DNA of 64,000 nucleotides from Chimonanthus salicifolius (taxonomy: Eukaryota > Streptophyta > Magnoliopsida > Laurales > Calycanthaceae). Shown here in pieces: positions 32,613-44,133 of this stretch; positions within the stretch are counted from its first letter, which is position 1, and every line of letters starts with the position of its first letter. The notes beneath the pieces are model-generated. The model did not search any database. It was not told where the DNA came from and saw nothing but the letters and a program-made list of their open reading frames with translations. The stretch covers positions 53,320,905 to 53,384,904 of the forward strand of contig CM023540.1 of the NCBI GenBank assembly GCA_013350335.1. Reading direction: 5' to 3'. Both the position numbers and the translations under genes were made by a program.

Positions 32613-34969
32613 GGTGACAGCCAACGCTGGCGTACGAATGATTGTCGACCACCACCCACTACCTATCGTTGGTTTTTGGATAAGCCTGTACTTCTTCTCT
32701 TATTTTATTTAGATCTTTTTATTTAATTATTTTAATTCAAAGAGAGTTTTGTTTTCTAAAATAAGGTGTGTTCTAAAAAGGATTTGTATTTTCTAATGAA
32801 CTTTGAATTTTCAAAAAGGGATTCAATTTCGAAAATGGGTTACCAATTTTGGAAAAAATTTGGCTTTCAATTATATTTCCAATTTTATTCCTCCATTTGA
32901 TTTGGATTAACCGACTCCTCTACTTTGTGCTTATTATTTTCCAAACATCAATTTGATTTACTGCATTAGTTTCTTTCAGATCATAGAATATCCATGAATG
33001 CCTAAATATTTTAGGTGACTAGAACAAACATACATTACGTTTAACATTTTAATTTATTGCACACTTTATTTTATTTATTAATATTCATTGAGTAGAGATA
33101 ATCTGAAAATGCATTGTTGGGTTGAATTGTTTGATGAAGAGAGATGGAATGATGTGGAATGAACCTTTATTGATAACGGTATTGCTTACTAAATCATGGA
33201 ATTTTTAAGGGAATTAACAATTCAAAAAGAAAATGTAAGTGGGATTTGAATACACCGAAGTTTCAGGCTTGGCCCGAATAGAAGATTGAAAACCCTTCAT
33301 ATGCACTATACGATTTGTATGTGCTTTGTAATGCTAATGTTGAATTAAATATGCTAATTTGAATGCATGTTCTAATATGATGATGAATGTGGTGAATGAT
33401 TGTGTATATGGTTGTTTATGTAAGCTAAGGAAGGGGGTGGGAAGCTCCCCATGCATTTTCTAGTGAATGAGTAGAGGTGTGTGAGTGTTAGTGGGTTGTG
33501 TAGTTGCATTGCGATGGCCACATGTGTATGTCGTGTAGAGCCGCATTGCTAGTGTTAGTAGATTGTGTGAGTTGTTTTGTGATGACCACGTGTATAAGTC
33601 GTGTTGAGCCACAACGCAAGTGCATGTTCCAGAATTAAAAGAGACACTGTTTGCCCAATGGGCTGTAACGCAATAATGTCGAGGAGGATAGTGAGAAACT
33701 CTTTAAAGGATGTCATTGATCTATTATTGTCACGCCCTGAACCCGGATGTGGGCTCGAAATGAGACTAATTTTTTTTTTTAAAAAAAAAATCCAAAACCT
33801 ATAAGCCCATTGGTTTTGAGCTTACTTAAGCCCACAGAAAATGTCACACATCTCATTTGGGCAACACTTTCAATCCAAAGTATTGAACCTAAATTTAACC
33901 TTCAATTACCTTCACGAACATTTTTCAGATTCTCTGGGCAATGCATCCCCAAACTCTCAGATTGTGATGGGACATGAATGCTTAGTGACCTTATATGGGT
34001 GTGAGTAATGGGTATAGTTGTGGTGTTTGATTATTTTGATTCCCTTACTAACTGATGTTTTATTTTGGGAAAGGGGACCTCGGGGAGTCCATTGACCTTA
34101 TACTCCTCATCTAGTGATTCAAGTATGGTGGTTTGGACCCCAAGTCCACCTCTAGAGGAAGTAGAATCTAAGCCAGGGGTAGTGGCGATGGGCAGCCGTT
34201 GGCAAGTGAATAATTGTTTATAGAGGTTCGACCCCCATGGTCTAATCCTCAACGCCTATTTTTTTTTTTGGGTGGTTCGAACACAATGTTCTAAACCACC
34301 TTACAAATTTAATCAATGAAAAAGACTAAGAGGAACACTTTCCTTGGGCCTTAACAATTCTTCAAAATGTGTTTTCTTCTTGTTGATGTCTCCGCGCCTC
34401 TTCCTTAAGATCTGGTCCATTCTTTAGTGAGGCTTTGGTACAGCGGAACATGGATTCTAGGACAATGATTTTACTGGTTTTTCTGTCCTAGTAAATTAGT
34501 CCTCATCTTTTTCATAACTTAAGCATGTAATATTTTTCATGTCCTTGCAAAGGATGATGAAGTATAGAGGAAAATGGATGGGAAAGGTCTCTAGTGGCTG
34601 TGTTTGATTTACCAATATTCAGCTCTATCTTTTGAATTCAACCAGCCGTACATTTAGAAGACTATTTTTGGAACAATTAAGTCTCGAGACCTTAAGGATT
34701 TCTTCGAAGCCTCCAGGCTGTATATGGTAATACAGCTCACTGAATGTTCTAAATTTCAAACCACTCTTCTAATTATATTGAGTCAATGACAAGCTCACTA
34801 AATTGACATGTGTCCTTGATTGTCAATATGAACAATAGATCAAATCATGAGATTACCTAAATGATCTTCCAAGATTTTCTATGGTCATGAGGAGCCTCTC
34901 AAAGGATTTTTCAAAAATAATTGGTCAAAGGTCAGCACAACAATTTTGACACTTATCAATCATTATCTC
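32613..34969. other. LTR-like and unassigned non-coding DNA
   Basis: No gene. A two-copy tandem repeat of about 76 bp lies at 33480-33615 (unit with GTTAGTRGRTTGTGT ... GACCACGTGTATAAGTCGTG). Long A/T homopolymers are at 33769-33790 and 34261-34270. GGGGACCTCGGGGAGTCC near 34075 resembles the middle of the S2-type LTRs. TGTCACGCCCTGAACCCGG at 33737 looks like another LTR end. CTCGAG-containing words occur at 34683 and, beyond gypsy-C, near 42530. I read this as decayed LTR DNA into which gypsy-C inserted. Confidence 0.45.
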
Positions 34970-35676
34970 TGATCCGATGATTCGGATATTTGGGTGACAA
35001 TGGATAGAAATGCAGCAGAATGAAATGAGAATCAAAGAGAGACACAGGATTTGAGAAGAAAACTCTTCCTTTTTTTGGTATTTTCTTCTATTTTCTGAAA
35101 GTATTGTACAATCACGAGTCTTGGTGTACATCAACAGTTTCGAGACTGGCAAAAACAAAAGAAAAAACAGATAAAAGTGGGCAGAAACTGCTCAGAACTG
35201 TCAAAAACTACTCTAACCGCCTGCAGTTTTTGCATACCAGTCGACTGGTACTATCAGAGAACTGTTTGTTTTTACAAACTGACACTAGACGATGTACCAA
35301 TCGACTGGTACTGTTCACAAGCTGTGTAGACGATGTATTAGTGAATTGGTGGATCGACTAGTATCAGAAGTGAGCTGTCTGTTCTTATGGACAGATAGTA
35401 GACGATGTACCAGTCGACTAGTGGATTGACTAGTACTATTCACAGACTATATTAGACGATGTACCAGTTGTCTGGTGGATCGAACGATACCATCTGAGAG
35501 TGATCTGTAGCACAGTACAGTCACTAGACGATGTACCAGTCGACTGGTGCATCGACTGGTACCCTTAAAGACTTATTTTAAGTATTTAAACAAGAACACA
35601 ACAAGAGGAAACAAGGAAAAATGAAAAATGTATGGAAATACATGAAAATACAATAATGGGAGATCCTCCTGGATCA
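34970..35676 (-). repeat. 3' LTR of gypsy-C
   Basis: On the minus strand it begins TGATCCAGGAGGATCTC and ends AATCATCGGATCA. It contains a cluster of ACCAGTCGACTGGT palindromes and variants at 35235-35564, often preceded by AGACGATGT. Partner LTR is at 41440-42153. Confidence 0.95.
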
Positions 35677-35773
35677 TGACTCCCCCTATTCAGGGGATTT
35701 AGGTCCCACTAAATCTTCAAAATTCCAAATGAGGGAACTCTTTAGCTCCCTTCTCTCGACTGTACCACCGTGA

Positions 35774-36067
35774 CTAGCTTGGCAGCTGATCCTTCTTGCC
35801 AATCTTGTAAGAATCATACGTCTTTCGCCTAGTCTCCATAACCTTCTTCTCCAATATGCAATCTTCAGACAGTGGATCGTCCCGCTCTACGCACAAATCA
35901 TCAATGGATGGTAGTCGCGTCTCCTTCTCTGAATCTTCATCAAGCATAGAAGGTTCAAACAATTTCAAATTCTCGGCATTGATGACCGAGTACATCTGCA
36001 AAAATGACTCAGGAATTCTGTGCTCCTCTTTAGCCTGGTATCCATCATTCCCCAAAGTGAATTCCAA
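35774..36067 (-). pseudogene. gypsy-C C-terminal (chromodomain-like) region
   Basis: The minus strand reads QMYSVINAENLKLFEPSMLD, then ETRLPSIDDLCVERDDPL and RRKTYDSYKIGKKDQLPS. This is the tail that follows integrase in a class of plant gypsy elements and may help target chromatin. It is joined directly to a truncated integrase core at about 36067. The first residues (MEFTLGNDGYQAKEEHR) read the integrase core in a shifted frame, which marks the deletion junction. Confidence 0.75.
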
Positions 36068-36534
36068 AAATGACTCAGGAATCGACTATCTCTATCTGAG
36101 ACAATAGACATAAGCAACCCATAATGCTTCCAAACATGGAAAAAGAATAGCTTCGCTGCTGCCTCTCCTGTCACTGTCTTCTTGCAAGGGATGAGTTCCA
36201 CCATTTTGCCTAACCGATCCACAATAACAAATAGATAATCATATCTAGACTTGGTCTTCGGTATGCCTCCCAAAAAGTCCATCGAAATACTCTCCCAAGG
36301 TTTTGTAGGTACTGGTAAAAGAGTATATAGTTCTACCTTCCTGTTCGATGGCTTCGTAGTGTCGCAAAGAACACAACCTCTAATGTATCTAGCCACATCT
36401 AACTGCATCTTGGGCCAAAAGACATGTCTTTGAAGATTAAGTAGTTTCTTCTCAACCCCAAAATGTCTTGCCAATCGGGATGTATGAGCTTCTCTAACCC
36501 ACTGTAATATGTCCCCGTCTTTCGGTATACACAA
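35965..36534 (-). pseudogene. gypsy-C integrase, truncated core
   Basis: A 189-codon frame. It starts inside the zinc-binding domain (HTSRLARHFGVEKKLLNLQR, then YIRGCVLCDTTKP), then core block PWESISMDFLGGIPKTKSRY with the first catalytic Asp, and SIVSDRDSRFLSHFWNSLW with the second. The third catalytic residue (Glu, in the YHPQTDGQTE block) is gone: the frame runs into unrelated residues after RLKRSTEF. A short direct repeat, AAAAATGACTCAGGAAT, lies at 36000 and 36067, on either side of the junction region, suggesting a microhomology deletion. It could not catalyse integration. Confidence 0.9.
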
Positions 36535-37138
36535 CTATGACCCTTTATACATCAACCCATCCTTCAGTTCAAACTCTATAGTCTAACCTTGTTGTAGCTT
36601 CTCAAACACTGTCTTGAAGTCTTCATCAGTGTCATACCCTTGTGCATACTTAGTAAGGGCCATAGGCTGGATTTGCATTGCCACCGTTAGAGTAGAGCTC
36701 CTCTGTGTAGATGGTCTAGACAACATATCAGCTAGCTTATTCGTGGCTCTTTTCTTGTATTAAATCACTAGATGAAACTGTTACAAATATGACATCCACT
36801 TCATATGACAAGCTTTCAGCAACTTTGACTGAATTTGTAAATACTGAAGGGGTTTGTGGTTTGTGTGGATTGTGACATCTTTCCCCAATAGATACATACA
36901 TCAATGCTTCACCTCCTGGTGCAAAGCATATATCTCCTTATCATAAGTGGGGTAATTAATCACCGGTCCACTAAACATCTAAGAATGATAAGCCACGGGC
37001 TTCCCATGCTGCAACAATACAACTCCCATGGCATATGTAGATGCATCCGCTTGAACCTCAAAAGAGCGATGCAAATTTGGCAATGCCAACACTGGAGCTT
37101 TTGAAATCTTCCATTTCAACAACTGAAAAAATGTCCTC
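36535..37138 (-). pseudogene. gypsy-C RNase H region
   Basis: The minus strand shows VLALPNLHRSFEVQADASTY, then GVVLLQHGKPVAYHS and YDKEIYALHQEVKH, then VTIHTNHKPLQYLQ and ATNKLADMLSRPS. These match the RNase H domain and its tether end. Several in-frame stops are visible. RNase H would remove RNA from the RNA-DNA hybrid during reverse transcription. Confidence 0.85.
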
Positions 37139-38099
37139 CTACTTCTTCATCCACTCAAACTTGTGATTGGCCTTTGTCAATGCATGCAAAGACTCTACAA
37201 TTTGTGAAAAATGGACGAAGAACATTTGTAGGCACTGATAAGCTCCCATAAAGCTTTTTACGTCAGTCACTGAACGAGGTTCAAGCCATTTGGTAATGAT
37301 CTCTATCTTTGAAGGGTCCACTTTCAACTCTCCTGCTCCAACTACAAAACCCAAATACACCAACGACTGCTTCCAAACTTCACACTTCTATCCATTCAGC
37401 TGGAGCTGATTCTCCCTCAACACCCCTAACACCTTCTTCAAATGAGCAATGTGATCCTCCCATGTCTTGCTATAAATCAAATTATCATCTACATACACAA
37501 TAACAAAATCTTCAATGAAAGGACGCAATACCTCATTCATCAATCTCATGAAAGTTGCAGGTGTGTTGCACAATCCAAATGGCATGACTAGCCATTGAAA
37601 TAGCCTTGCCTTGTCTTGAATGCAGCCTTCCAGGTATCTTCCTCGCGAACTCGGACTTGGTGATAACCCGACTTCAGGTCCAACTTTGTGAAAAAGTGGG
37701 CTCCTTGTAGTTGATCCAGCAGATCAACAATCCTCGGTAAAGCTTACCAATCTTGATTGTAGTTTTGTTCAAAGCCCTGTAATCGATGCACATTCTCCAG
37801 CGTCTGTCCTTCTTAGGCACCAACAATACTGGAGATCCACAGGGTGAGCAACTATGTTTGATGACTTCATGCTCCAACAACTCTTGGATTTGTTGCTGGA
37901 TCTCATCATTCTCTGTGATGGAGGTACGATATAGGCCTAAGTTAGGTAGGGAAGCATCTCCTACTAACTTTATATCATGCTCCACAGGTCTGTGTGGTGG
38001 TAGACCTTGTACCTCTTCGAATAGCTCATTGAAAGTCAACTTGACTTTCTCAACTTCAGTTTCCTGTTTGGGGGTGAGTAATACTGTAGAGAGTGCCAC
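37139..38099 (-). pseudogene. gypsy-C reverse transcriptase
   Basis: Minus-strand blocks in order: [59 protein letters not shown] (37674-38099); MPFGLCNTPATFMRLMNEVL; EDFVIVYVDDNLIYSKTWED with the catalytic YVDD (37388-37585); MVYLGFVVGAGELKVDPSKI (37139-37363). Frameshifts separate the blocks, and the stretch between IDYRALNK and MPFG is disturbed. All major RT motifs are nevertheless recognisable, so decay is moderate. Confidence 0.92.
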
Positions 38100-38700
38100 T
38101 TTAACTGGTGGTTGTTCCTATGGCCTGATCATCAACAGGACAAACTTCCCACAAGAATTCACCATCCTCTTGGCCTGTGTAGCTATGACCAAAGTGGTGG
38201 TGGTCTGTGGTTTGCTGGCATTGGCATGAAATTCTTTTCCGTTCTTCACAAACTGATACTTGCGTTGTCGCCTGTAATGAATGGCATCTCGGTCCCACAA
38301 GTATGGACTGCCCAAAATGATCTAACACATGTCCAATGGAACCACGTCACATGTCACGTCATTGATGTACTTCTCTGTGATAGAAAATTTAAAGGTGCAT
38401 TGTTTTGTGACCTTCACCTCCACATCTTTCTGTATCCACCCTAATGGATAGGGTTTTGGATGTGCTGTCGTCACCAAACCCATCATTTGTACCTAACATT
38501 CTGAAATGAGATTCTTCGGCCTTCCAGGGTCAACTATTGCTTCTATCACAATTTGTTTCAATTGAATCTTCAAGTGAAAAAGTTCTTCTCTTAACTTAGA
38601 GTTCTTAGTAGTCTCTGTAGTCTTTGTCATGAGTGAGAGTTTACTATCTGCTGTCTTCAGCTCTTCAATCTCTTCCACTTCACGGACATTCAACACTGCC
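38100..38700 (-). pseudogene. gypsy-C protease region
   Basis: On the minus strand, ELFHLKIQLKQIVIEAIVDP is followed by GRPKNLISEC (38493-38696), the gypsy aspartic protease start with D-P-G in place of D-S/T-G. The end block MGSPYLWDRDAIHYRRQRKY is at 38118-38315. Between them the frame is broken. D-P-G may be the lineage's own form rather than decay; I cannot decide without relatives. Confidence 0.75.
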
Positions 38701-39629
38701 TTTCTGTCCTTCTTCAGGCATTGCTCAGGATGTAGTTTCCAGCACTTATCTTCGTATGACCAACCCCTTTGCAGTGGTCACAAGTAGGACCTTTTGCATT
38801 ACTCAACTTCCTCGGCTGACTAGACTCACCCTTGCTGTTACCACCCATACCAGATCTTCCTTAGAAATTTGGCCTGACCTCAACCCTATCAGACTTCTTG
38901 TTCTTTGCCTCTATGGCGATGGGTTTCACTGTAGCTTCATTGATGGAGCTAACTTTGAAAAATTTTAGCTCATTTCGATTGTATTCAGCTAAACCACCCA
39001 CATACTTCATAAAAAATTCAAAATTTTCGATAGACATGCTCAGTACAATAGCATGAGTGTGAGACTCAGTGGTGTACTCTTGAACCAATTGGCCAAATCA
39101 TTGTCTCAAGTACTGCCACATAATCCACCGGTCTTCCTCATGTCCAATTGGGTAAAACTATTTCCAGACCAACTTCTTAAATTTGCTCCAAGTTAATTCA
39201 GCAATGTTGTGGCGCCTAACATAAGCGCTCCACCATGTCAATGCATGACTTGACATCTTCAGTCGTGCCAGACTGATTTTTTGTGTACTGGTGTATACAT
39301 AGAGAGTAAAATAGTTCTCCAATTGATCTATCCAATTGTTTAATGTCTCCACATTAGCATCACCATTATAAACAGGAATTTCTAATTTGAAATCAACATG
39401 GAAAGGATTCTTACCGTCTAGGTCATCTACCATCTTGGTTTGATCGACATCTTCCTCATCTTCTTCCTCTTCATCTGTCTCGTCTGTAACTGTCGGTTCA
39501 TTCCTCTTCTTCTTGGACGAACCCACAGATGTTTGTTTCAGAGAGGACTTTACGGCAACACCTTCCACTAGCTTGGTGACTAACTCCGTTAATGCAGTTA
39601 CTTGTTCCTTCAATTTGGATAAACGCTCT
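38701..39629 (-). pseudogene. gypsy-C gag, main part
   Basis: The 151-codon frame at 39158-39613 has an acidic stretch (DETDEEEEDEEDVDQTK) and then the gag fold PVYNGDANVETLNNWIDQLE and RLKMSSHALTWWSAYVRRHN. After a stop, 38861-39088 continues with VQEYTTESHTHAIVLSMSIE. A zinc knuckle near 38720-38790 reads CDHCKGVGHT and, one frame over, EDKCWKLHPEQC, so the knuckle is intact apart from a frameshift. The N-terminal part lies across the solo LTR at 41269-41389. Confidence 0.88.
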
Positions 39630-41268
39630 TGTTAGTACCCGGCTTGCCGAGTCACATATTTGTCAAGTTCGTGACTCAGAAGAAAATTTTTCCTAAATAA
39701 ATAAGCTCAAGACTCAAAACTCAAGTGTTGGTTGAAGTATGTAGACTCAACGGATCGACACATGTATGGAAATCACGGAAGGTTATTGGCCATAGATGAC
39801 CTTAGGTGGAACCCAAACCTGAGGAGGACCATCCCTAGGCTTATACATCATATCTGGAAAAGGAACCAAGCCTAAAAAGTGTTTGACACCAAGAGGAACC
39901 CATCTTAGAAATGTGTCAACAGACTGTCACAGATAACACATTGTATCGGCTACCCATCACCATTGACATCTTACGGCCGGTCGTGGACATATGACCCCTC
40001 GTTTACTTGTCCACCAACTCCTCGGTCACAACGACCTTTCGATAGTATTTAGCCTTGATCTGGACTGTCATTTACAGTCAGGCTCAGGACAATCAAATCA
40101 TTGGAGGCGACCCTTCGTGTGGTATAACACGAGATATCGGTCGTATGACCAATCTCCAGGATAGGGCAATATCACATCAGGCACACGTCCTGTCGCCCTG
40201 GGTTCAAGTGAGGTCTGTTTTGACAAAGAACTGTCATGACAGGATAGCCTCAAGCCGATTCGATCGCCAATCCAAGATCTGTTATTCAGAACATGGACGA
40301 CCACTCGTGGACAAGACTAATCACTTTGTTACCATTATTGTGTCGTTGTAGTGCATTTAATGCGCAATGGTCAGGTTGGTGAGCATGAATTCAAACACGG
40401 ACGATCGATTGTGTGGTCACGACAGACCATGTGGTTATGCTATTCCGGAAATTCTGTTTTGCCTATAAATACTTTGTTTGTTGGTAAGTTTTACAGAGTC
40501 CCTCAGAGCATAAAAATAACCATATTCTCAAGGATAAACTCCCAAGGAACAAAAGCAAAACCTCCTGGCTTATTCTCCCTTGGCAAATCGTAAGCAAATC
40601 ATTCAAGTATCAAATCCAGTTTTCATTGAGATTAAGAGAGAAAGATTAATCACATAATTTTAGGATAGATATTGGTTTATCCAATTTCCTAGTCACCCAA
40701 GGACTGTGATTACTTTACACGACTAGTCTACAAGGCGGAACATCGGGATTGTACGAGCACACATTGGGTGAATCTTCAAGAAGCACAATTCATCAGATTC
40801 GAACTCCAAGGCAAGTACTTCTTGGTTTTTAATTTCATTTTTAAAACCATATCAGTGTAAAGTGGATTAAGGAGAGGTACTTCGAACCACTATAAAAAAC
40901 TCTAGAGCATCGTCTCTGGCACAGTGGTGGGTGAAATTCCTAGCCAATTGAGTGAGGTGAAATTTCTACTCTAATTGTGAGGGTGTAAGTCCCCACATAG
41001 TGATTTTGAAGATAGCTCAAGGTTGAGCTTGTCCCAACAGTGAATATAGGTTGACGAACTGAGCCACTATACATCGTGTGTATTGTCTCCTTGTATGATT
41101 GATTGAATGTTATCTTGTACACTTCCAAGATCACACACTTGATTAACTAAGATTTAATTTTGCAGAGTTTCACATTAATCAAGAAATTTTTGAAAAGATC
41201 ATTAGCGTTGGGATTGATCTATTCACCCCCCCCTTAACTCAATCCTTTCTAGCATAACAGGAATTGCA
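39630..41268 (+). mobile_element. solo Sirevirus-like LTR inside gypsy-C gag
   Basis: It begins TGTTAGTACCCGGCTTGCC and is colinear with the LTRs of copies 1 and 2 (GACTCAGAAG, ACCATCCCTAGGCTTA, GCCACTATAAAAAACTCTAG, final TTCACCCCCCCC). No internal sequence or second LTR is present, so it is solo. The right end is uncertain; ending at 41268 gives flanks GCTCT and GCTTT, a 5-bp TSD with one mismatch. Gag sequence stands on both sides, so the insertion is later than gypsy-C. Confidence 0.85.
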
Positions 41269-41389
41269 GCTTTTTTAACTCATCGTTCACAACCATGTCT
41301 GACTTTCTCAAGAGTTTCATTCTTTCTGAACAAAGGTGCTTTGAGATTTCTTCACCGGACTTCTGGTATTGATCACGTGTCAAGACCAT
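41269..41389 (-). pseudogene. gypsy-C gag N-terminus
   Basis: The likely gag start ATG is at 41389 on the minus strand (MVLTRDQYQKSGEEISKHLC), about 37 bases after the primer site. It continues RMKLLRKSDMVVNDELKK up to the solo LTR border, and the gag coil continues at 39629 (LSKLKEQVTALTELV). A longer upstream reading frame is open through the primer site but would not be the natural start. Confidence 0.75.
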
Positions 41390-41439
41390 ATACCCTAGGC
41401 TTTCCAAAAGAAGGCGAAACCGAGCTACTGATACCAACT

Positions 41440-42153
41440 TGATCCGATTATCCGGACGTTTGTGTGACAATGGATAGAAATACAGCAGAATGAAATGAGA
41501 ATCAAAGAGAGACGCATGATTTGGGATGAAAGCGCTTCCTCTTTTTGGTCTTTTCTTCTATTTTCCAAAAGGATTGTACAATCACGAGTCTTGGTGTGCA
41601 TCCACTGTTGGAGATTGCCAAAAACAAAAGAGAAAGGGGATAAAGTGGGCAGCAACTTCCCAGAACTGTCGAAAACTGCTCTAACAATCTGCAGTTTTTG
41701 CGTACCAGTCGACTGGTATGTCGACTAGTACATCGACTCATACCATCAGAGAGTTGTCTGTTTTTATAGACAGACACTAGACGATATACCAGTCGACTGG
41801 TACTGTTCATAGGCTGTGTAGACGATGTACCAGTCGACTAGTGGATCGACTAGTATCATCAGTGAGCTGCCTGTTCTTTCAGAAAGACAGTAAACAATCT
41901 ACCAATCGACTAGTGGATCAATTGGTACTATTCACAGATTCTATTATACGATGTACCAGTCGACTGGTACCATCTGAGAGTGATTTGTAGCACAATGTAG
42001 TCACTAGACGATGTACCAATCAATTGCATCGATTGGTACCCTTAAAGACTTATTTTAAGTCATTAAACAAGAATACAACAATAGGAAACAAGGAAAAATG
42101 AAAAATGGATGGAAATACATGAAAATACAATAATGTGAGATCTTCATCGATTA
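41440..42153 (-). repeat. 5' LTR of gypsy-C
   Basis: Partner of 34970-35676. It has the same palindrome cluster (CCAGTCGACTGG and CGACTAGT variants) at 41702-42040. The terminal bases at 42149-42153 read GATTA where the partner has GATCA, a transition in the LTR end. Confidence 0.93.
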
Positions 42154-42689
42154 ATCTCATAAATTCGAATTATGATATTGCCAAAAAAAAATTCAATAAT
42201 CTTAAGAGGAGCCTTTCCAAATACGTATGATATAGCCACCCACGATTTTAGTTTTGTTCATGATTTAAGAGATGACAAACAGATTTTACAAAGTCTAAAA
42301 AGACCTTTGTAGATTCTTCATATTTCCATAAAAATCCCAATCAAGATAAGAGTTAGGATTTTTCTAAATCAAGGGAAGCCTTTCCCTCTTTTCAGTTTGT
42401 CATATGATATCTTGTAAGATATTTGGGTCAAGGGACAAATGACCTTGCGGTCCCATGCTGAAAATACAGCTATCATATATTTTCACTCAGATAAGGACAA
42501 CCTTTGAGGCCTCAACAAAATGCTTGAGGCCTCGAGGCTGAGAATCAAACATTTTCCAATTAACCATTGACTTCTAATGTATTTAGTCTTAGCCTAAGGT
42601 CCACTAAGGTTCACTTACCTGTGTGCCAATCACATGTTCTATGTGGATTCTTCAATGCATAGTAGATCTTCTGACATCTTCACATTCTG
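42154..42689. other. unassigned DNA hosting gypsy-C
   Basis: Continuation of the 33.7-34.9 kb host sequence beyond gypsy-C. It has GAGGCCTCAACAAAATGCTT and GAGGCCTCGAGGCTGAG near 42507-42540, another palindrome-rich patch of LTR style. No gene recognised. Confidence 0.4.
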
Positions 42690-43081
42690 GCAGTGTAATG
42701 TTTCAGAACCTAATGTCAGTCTTTGACCACGATGGATCGATCCTGACTGCATTGAGGGTCTATGAGATAAGACTGGTCGTGCTGACAGTGACACCAAATA
42801 CATATTTCCAAGTTGGGTTCCAATTCACTATCAACTTTCCTCTCTAGGCTTCATATGATTTTAAGCATAAGTTTTTTTAAGCCTAGGGATAGTCCTCTCT
42901 AAGGTGTGGGTACCACATATAGTCATCTATGAACATTTTATTTGTTTTATGATTGCCATAACGATGAGCTTAAATCCGGTGGAGCATGATCTTTTCTCTT
43001 GTTCATCTTGGGTCTTCAAGCTTCCAGCAAGTGTTTCTTTCCGAGTCATGGAATTGACAAACATAAGCCGAGGTACTAACA
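42690..43081 (-). repeat. truncated 3' LTR of Sirevirus-like copy 2
   Basis: Colinear with the last 390 bases of 61700-63564 (ATGTTTCAGAACCTAATGTC ... CCTAGGGATAGTCCTCTCTA ... TTGACAAACATAAGC). Homology stops near 42690, so about three quarters of the LTR is missing. Confidence 0.85.
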
Positions 43082-44133
43082 ATCTCCCCATTTGTCAATT
43101 TCATGACAAAACCTAAAAGCTAACCCATTTACAAAGTCACCATTATTATAACACATTTGAATACAAAAATATTACATGGATTACATGTACATATTCAAAT
43201 GGAAAACAAGACCATGGTCTTTGGATATTCTTGTTCAGCTTGCTTCACTTCATTTTCCTGTTCAAGTACATAAACAAGCAACACTAGAAAATCATTAGAG
43301 GGGTTAGTCCCAAAATATAAATATTCATACATGGACTAAATAAGATTTGTAATCAAGCTCCCCCATACTCCTTGATTTCCTAGTAACTAACACTACCCGT
43401 AGCTTATCCAAGCTATCAATGTTAGAAGATTTCTCCCCCAATCTTCTTTGAGTTTGATCTCCCAAACTCAAAGCATAGACATTCTCCCTGTGTCCATTGG
43501 CTTTGATGTCTTCTAACTTCTACTAATTTCTCCCCCATTTTGTCATTTAATTGACAAAGATTAGTAGACAGACATCGAGATTTAAGCACTCCCCCATGTT
43601 CCTTTGCATTTAGTGCTTATTTAGGTTTTGCTCTAACTCATGGTCTTCTGCTATGGTTCAGTGTACACTTCTCGTGTATCAAGATTAGTTTGTCCCTGCA
43701 CAAACTAAGACTCAGCTTTGCTGATTCCTTCCATGAGTGGAGCAATCGTCCTAGCATTTATAGAGTCTTCTCCCCAATTCTTGAAGTTATCTCCCTTAGT
43801 TTATTTCTCTCCAAGCTTTCTAACAAGCTTGCGTCTTCTTTTTCCTTAAGCTGTCATGACCAGTGACAGATGCTAATTACAACATATTTTGTGCTCCCCC
43901 ATTCTCCAAGGTGTGTGCAATTTCACAGCTTGATCCTCAGCTCCATAACAACCTGCATGTTAGTCTATTTTACAAAATCTATGTGATTAAATAGACATGA
44001 GATAGAGCACATCAAGTTTGCACATACAAAAAAGTGAACCATATCATTTAATTGATAAACCAGTCAGTACATATGGTTAGGAAAGAAAAGGGGGGGAAAG
44101 ACTATCCTAAGCAGATTCATCTGAGGAAAATGT
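43082..44133 (-). other. 3' non-coding region with a purine-tract array
   Basis: On the minus strand GGGGGAG or GGGGAG tracts recur. Plus-strand complements are CTCCCCCAT near 43361, TCTCCCCCAAT at 43432, TCTCCCCCATTTTG at 43530, CTCCCCCATG at 43590, TCTCCCCAATTC at 43779 and CTCCCCCATTC at 43893, with ATCTCCCCATTTG at 43082 next to the LTR. Repeated polypurine tracts before the 3' LTR are an established Sirevirus feature. Confidence 0.8.

Larger units (their letters stand above)
34970..42153 (-). mobile_element. Ty3/gypsy element gypsy-C with both LTRs and TSD
   Basis: A 7184-bp element (5.5 kb without the nested solo LTR). LTRs span 34970-35676 (707 bp) and 41440-42153 (714 bp). ATCTC flanks both ends exactly (34965-34969 and 42154-42158). 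On the minus strand the primer site TTGGTATCAGTAGC abuts the 5' LTR (plus strand 41426-41439), and AATAGGGGGAGTCA precedes the 3' LTR (35677-35690). Gene order is gag, protease, RT, RNase H, integrase, C-terminal domain. Many frames survive in part, but stops, frameshifts and an integrase deletion make it defective. The class is Ty3/gypsy; the exact lineage is not certain. Confidence 0.95.

Noticed and set aside
24415..33736. A single solo LTR with clean TSD containing Sirevirus-like copy 1
   Set aside because: A left edge is visible, but the expected continuation of gypsy-B integrase on the right was not found, so the full span cannot be supported.
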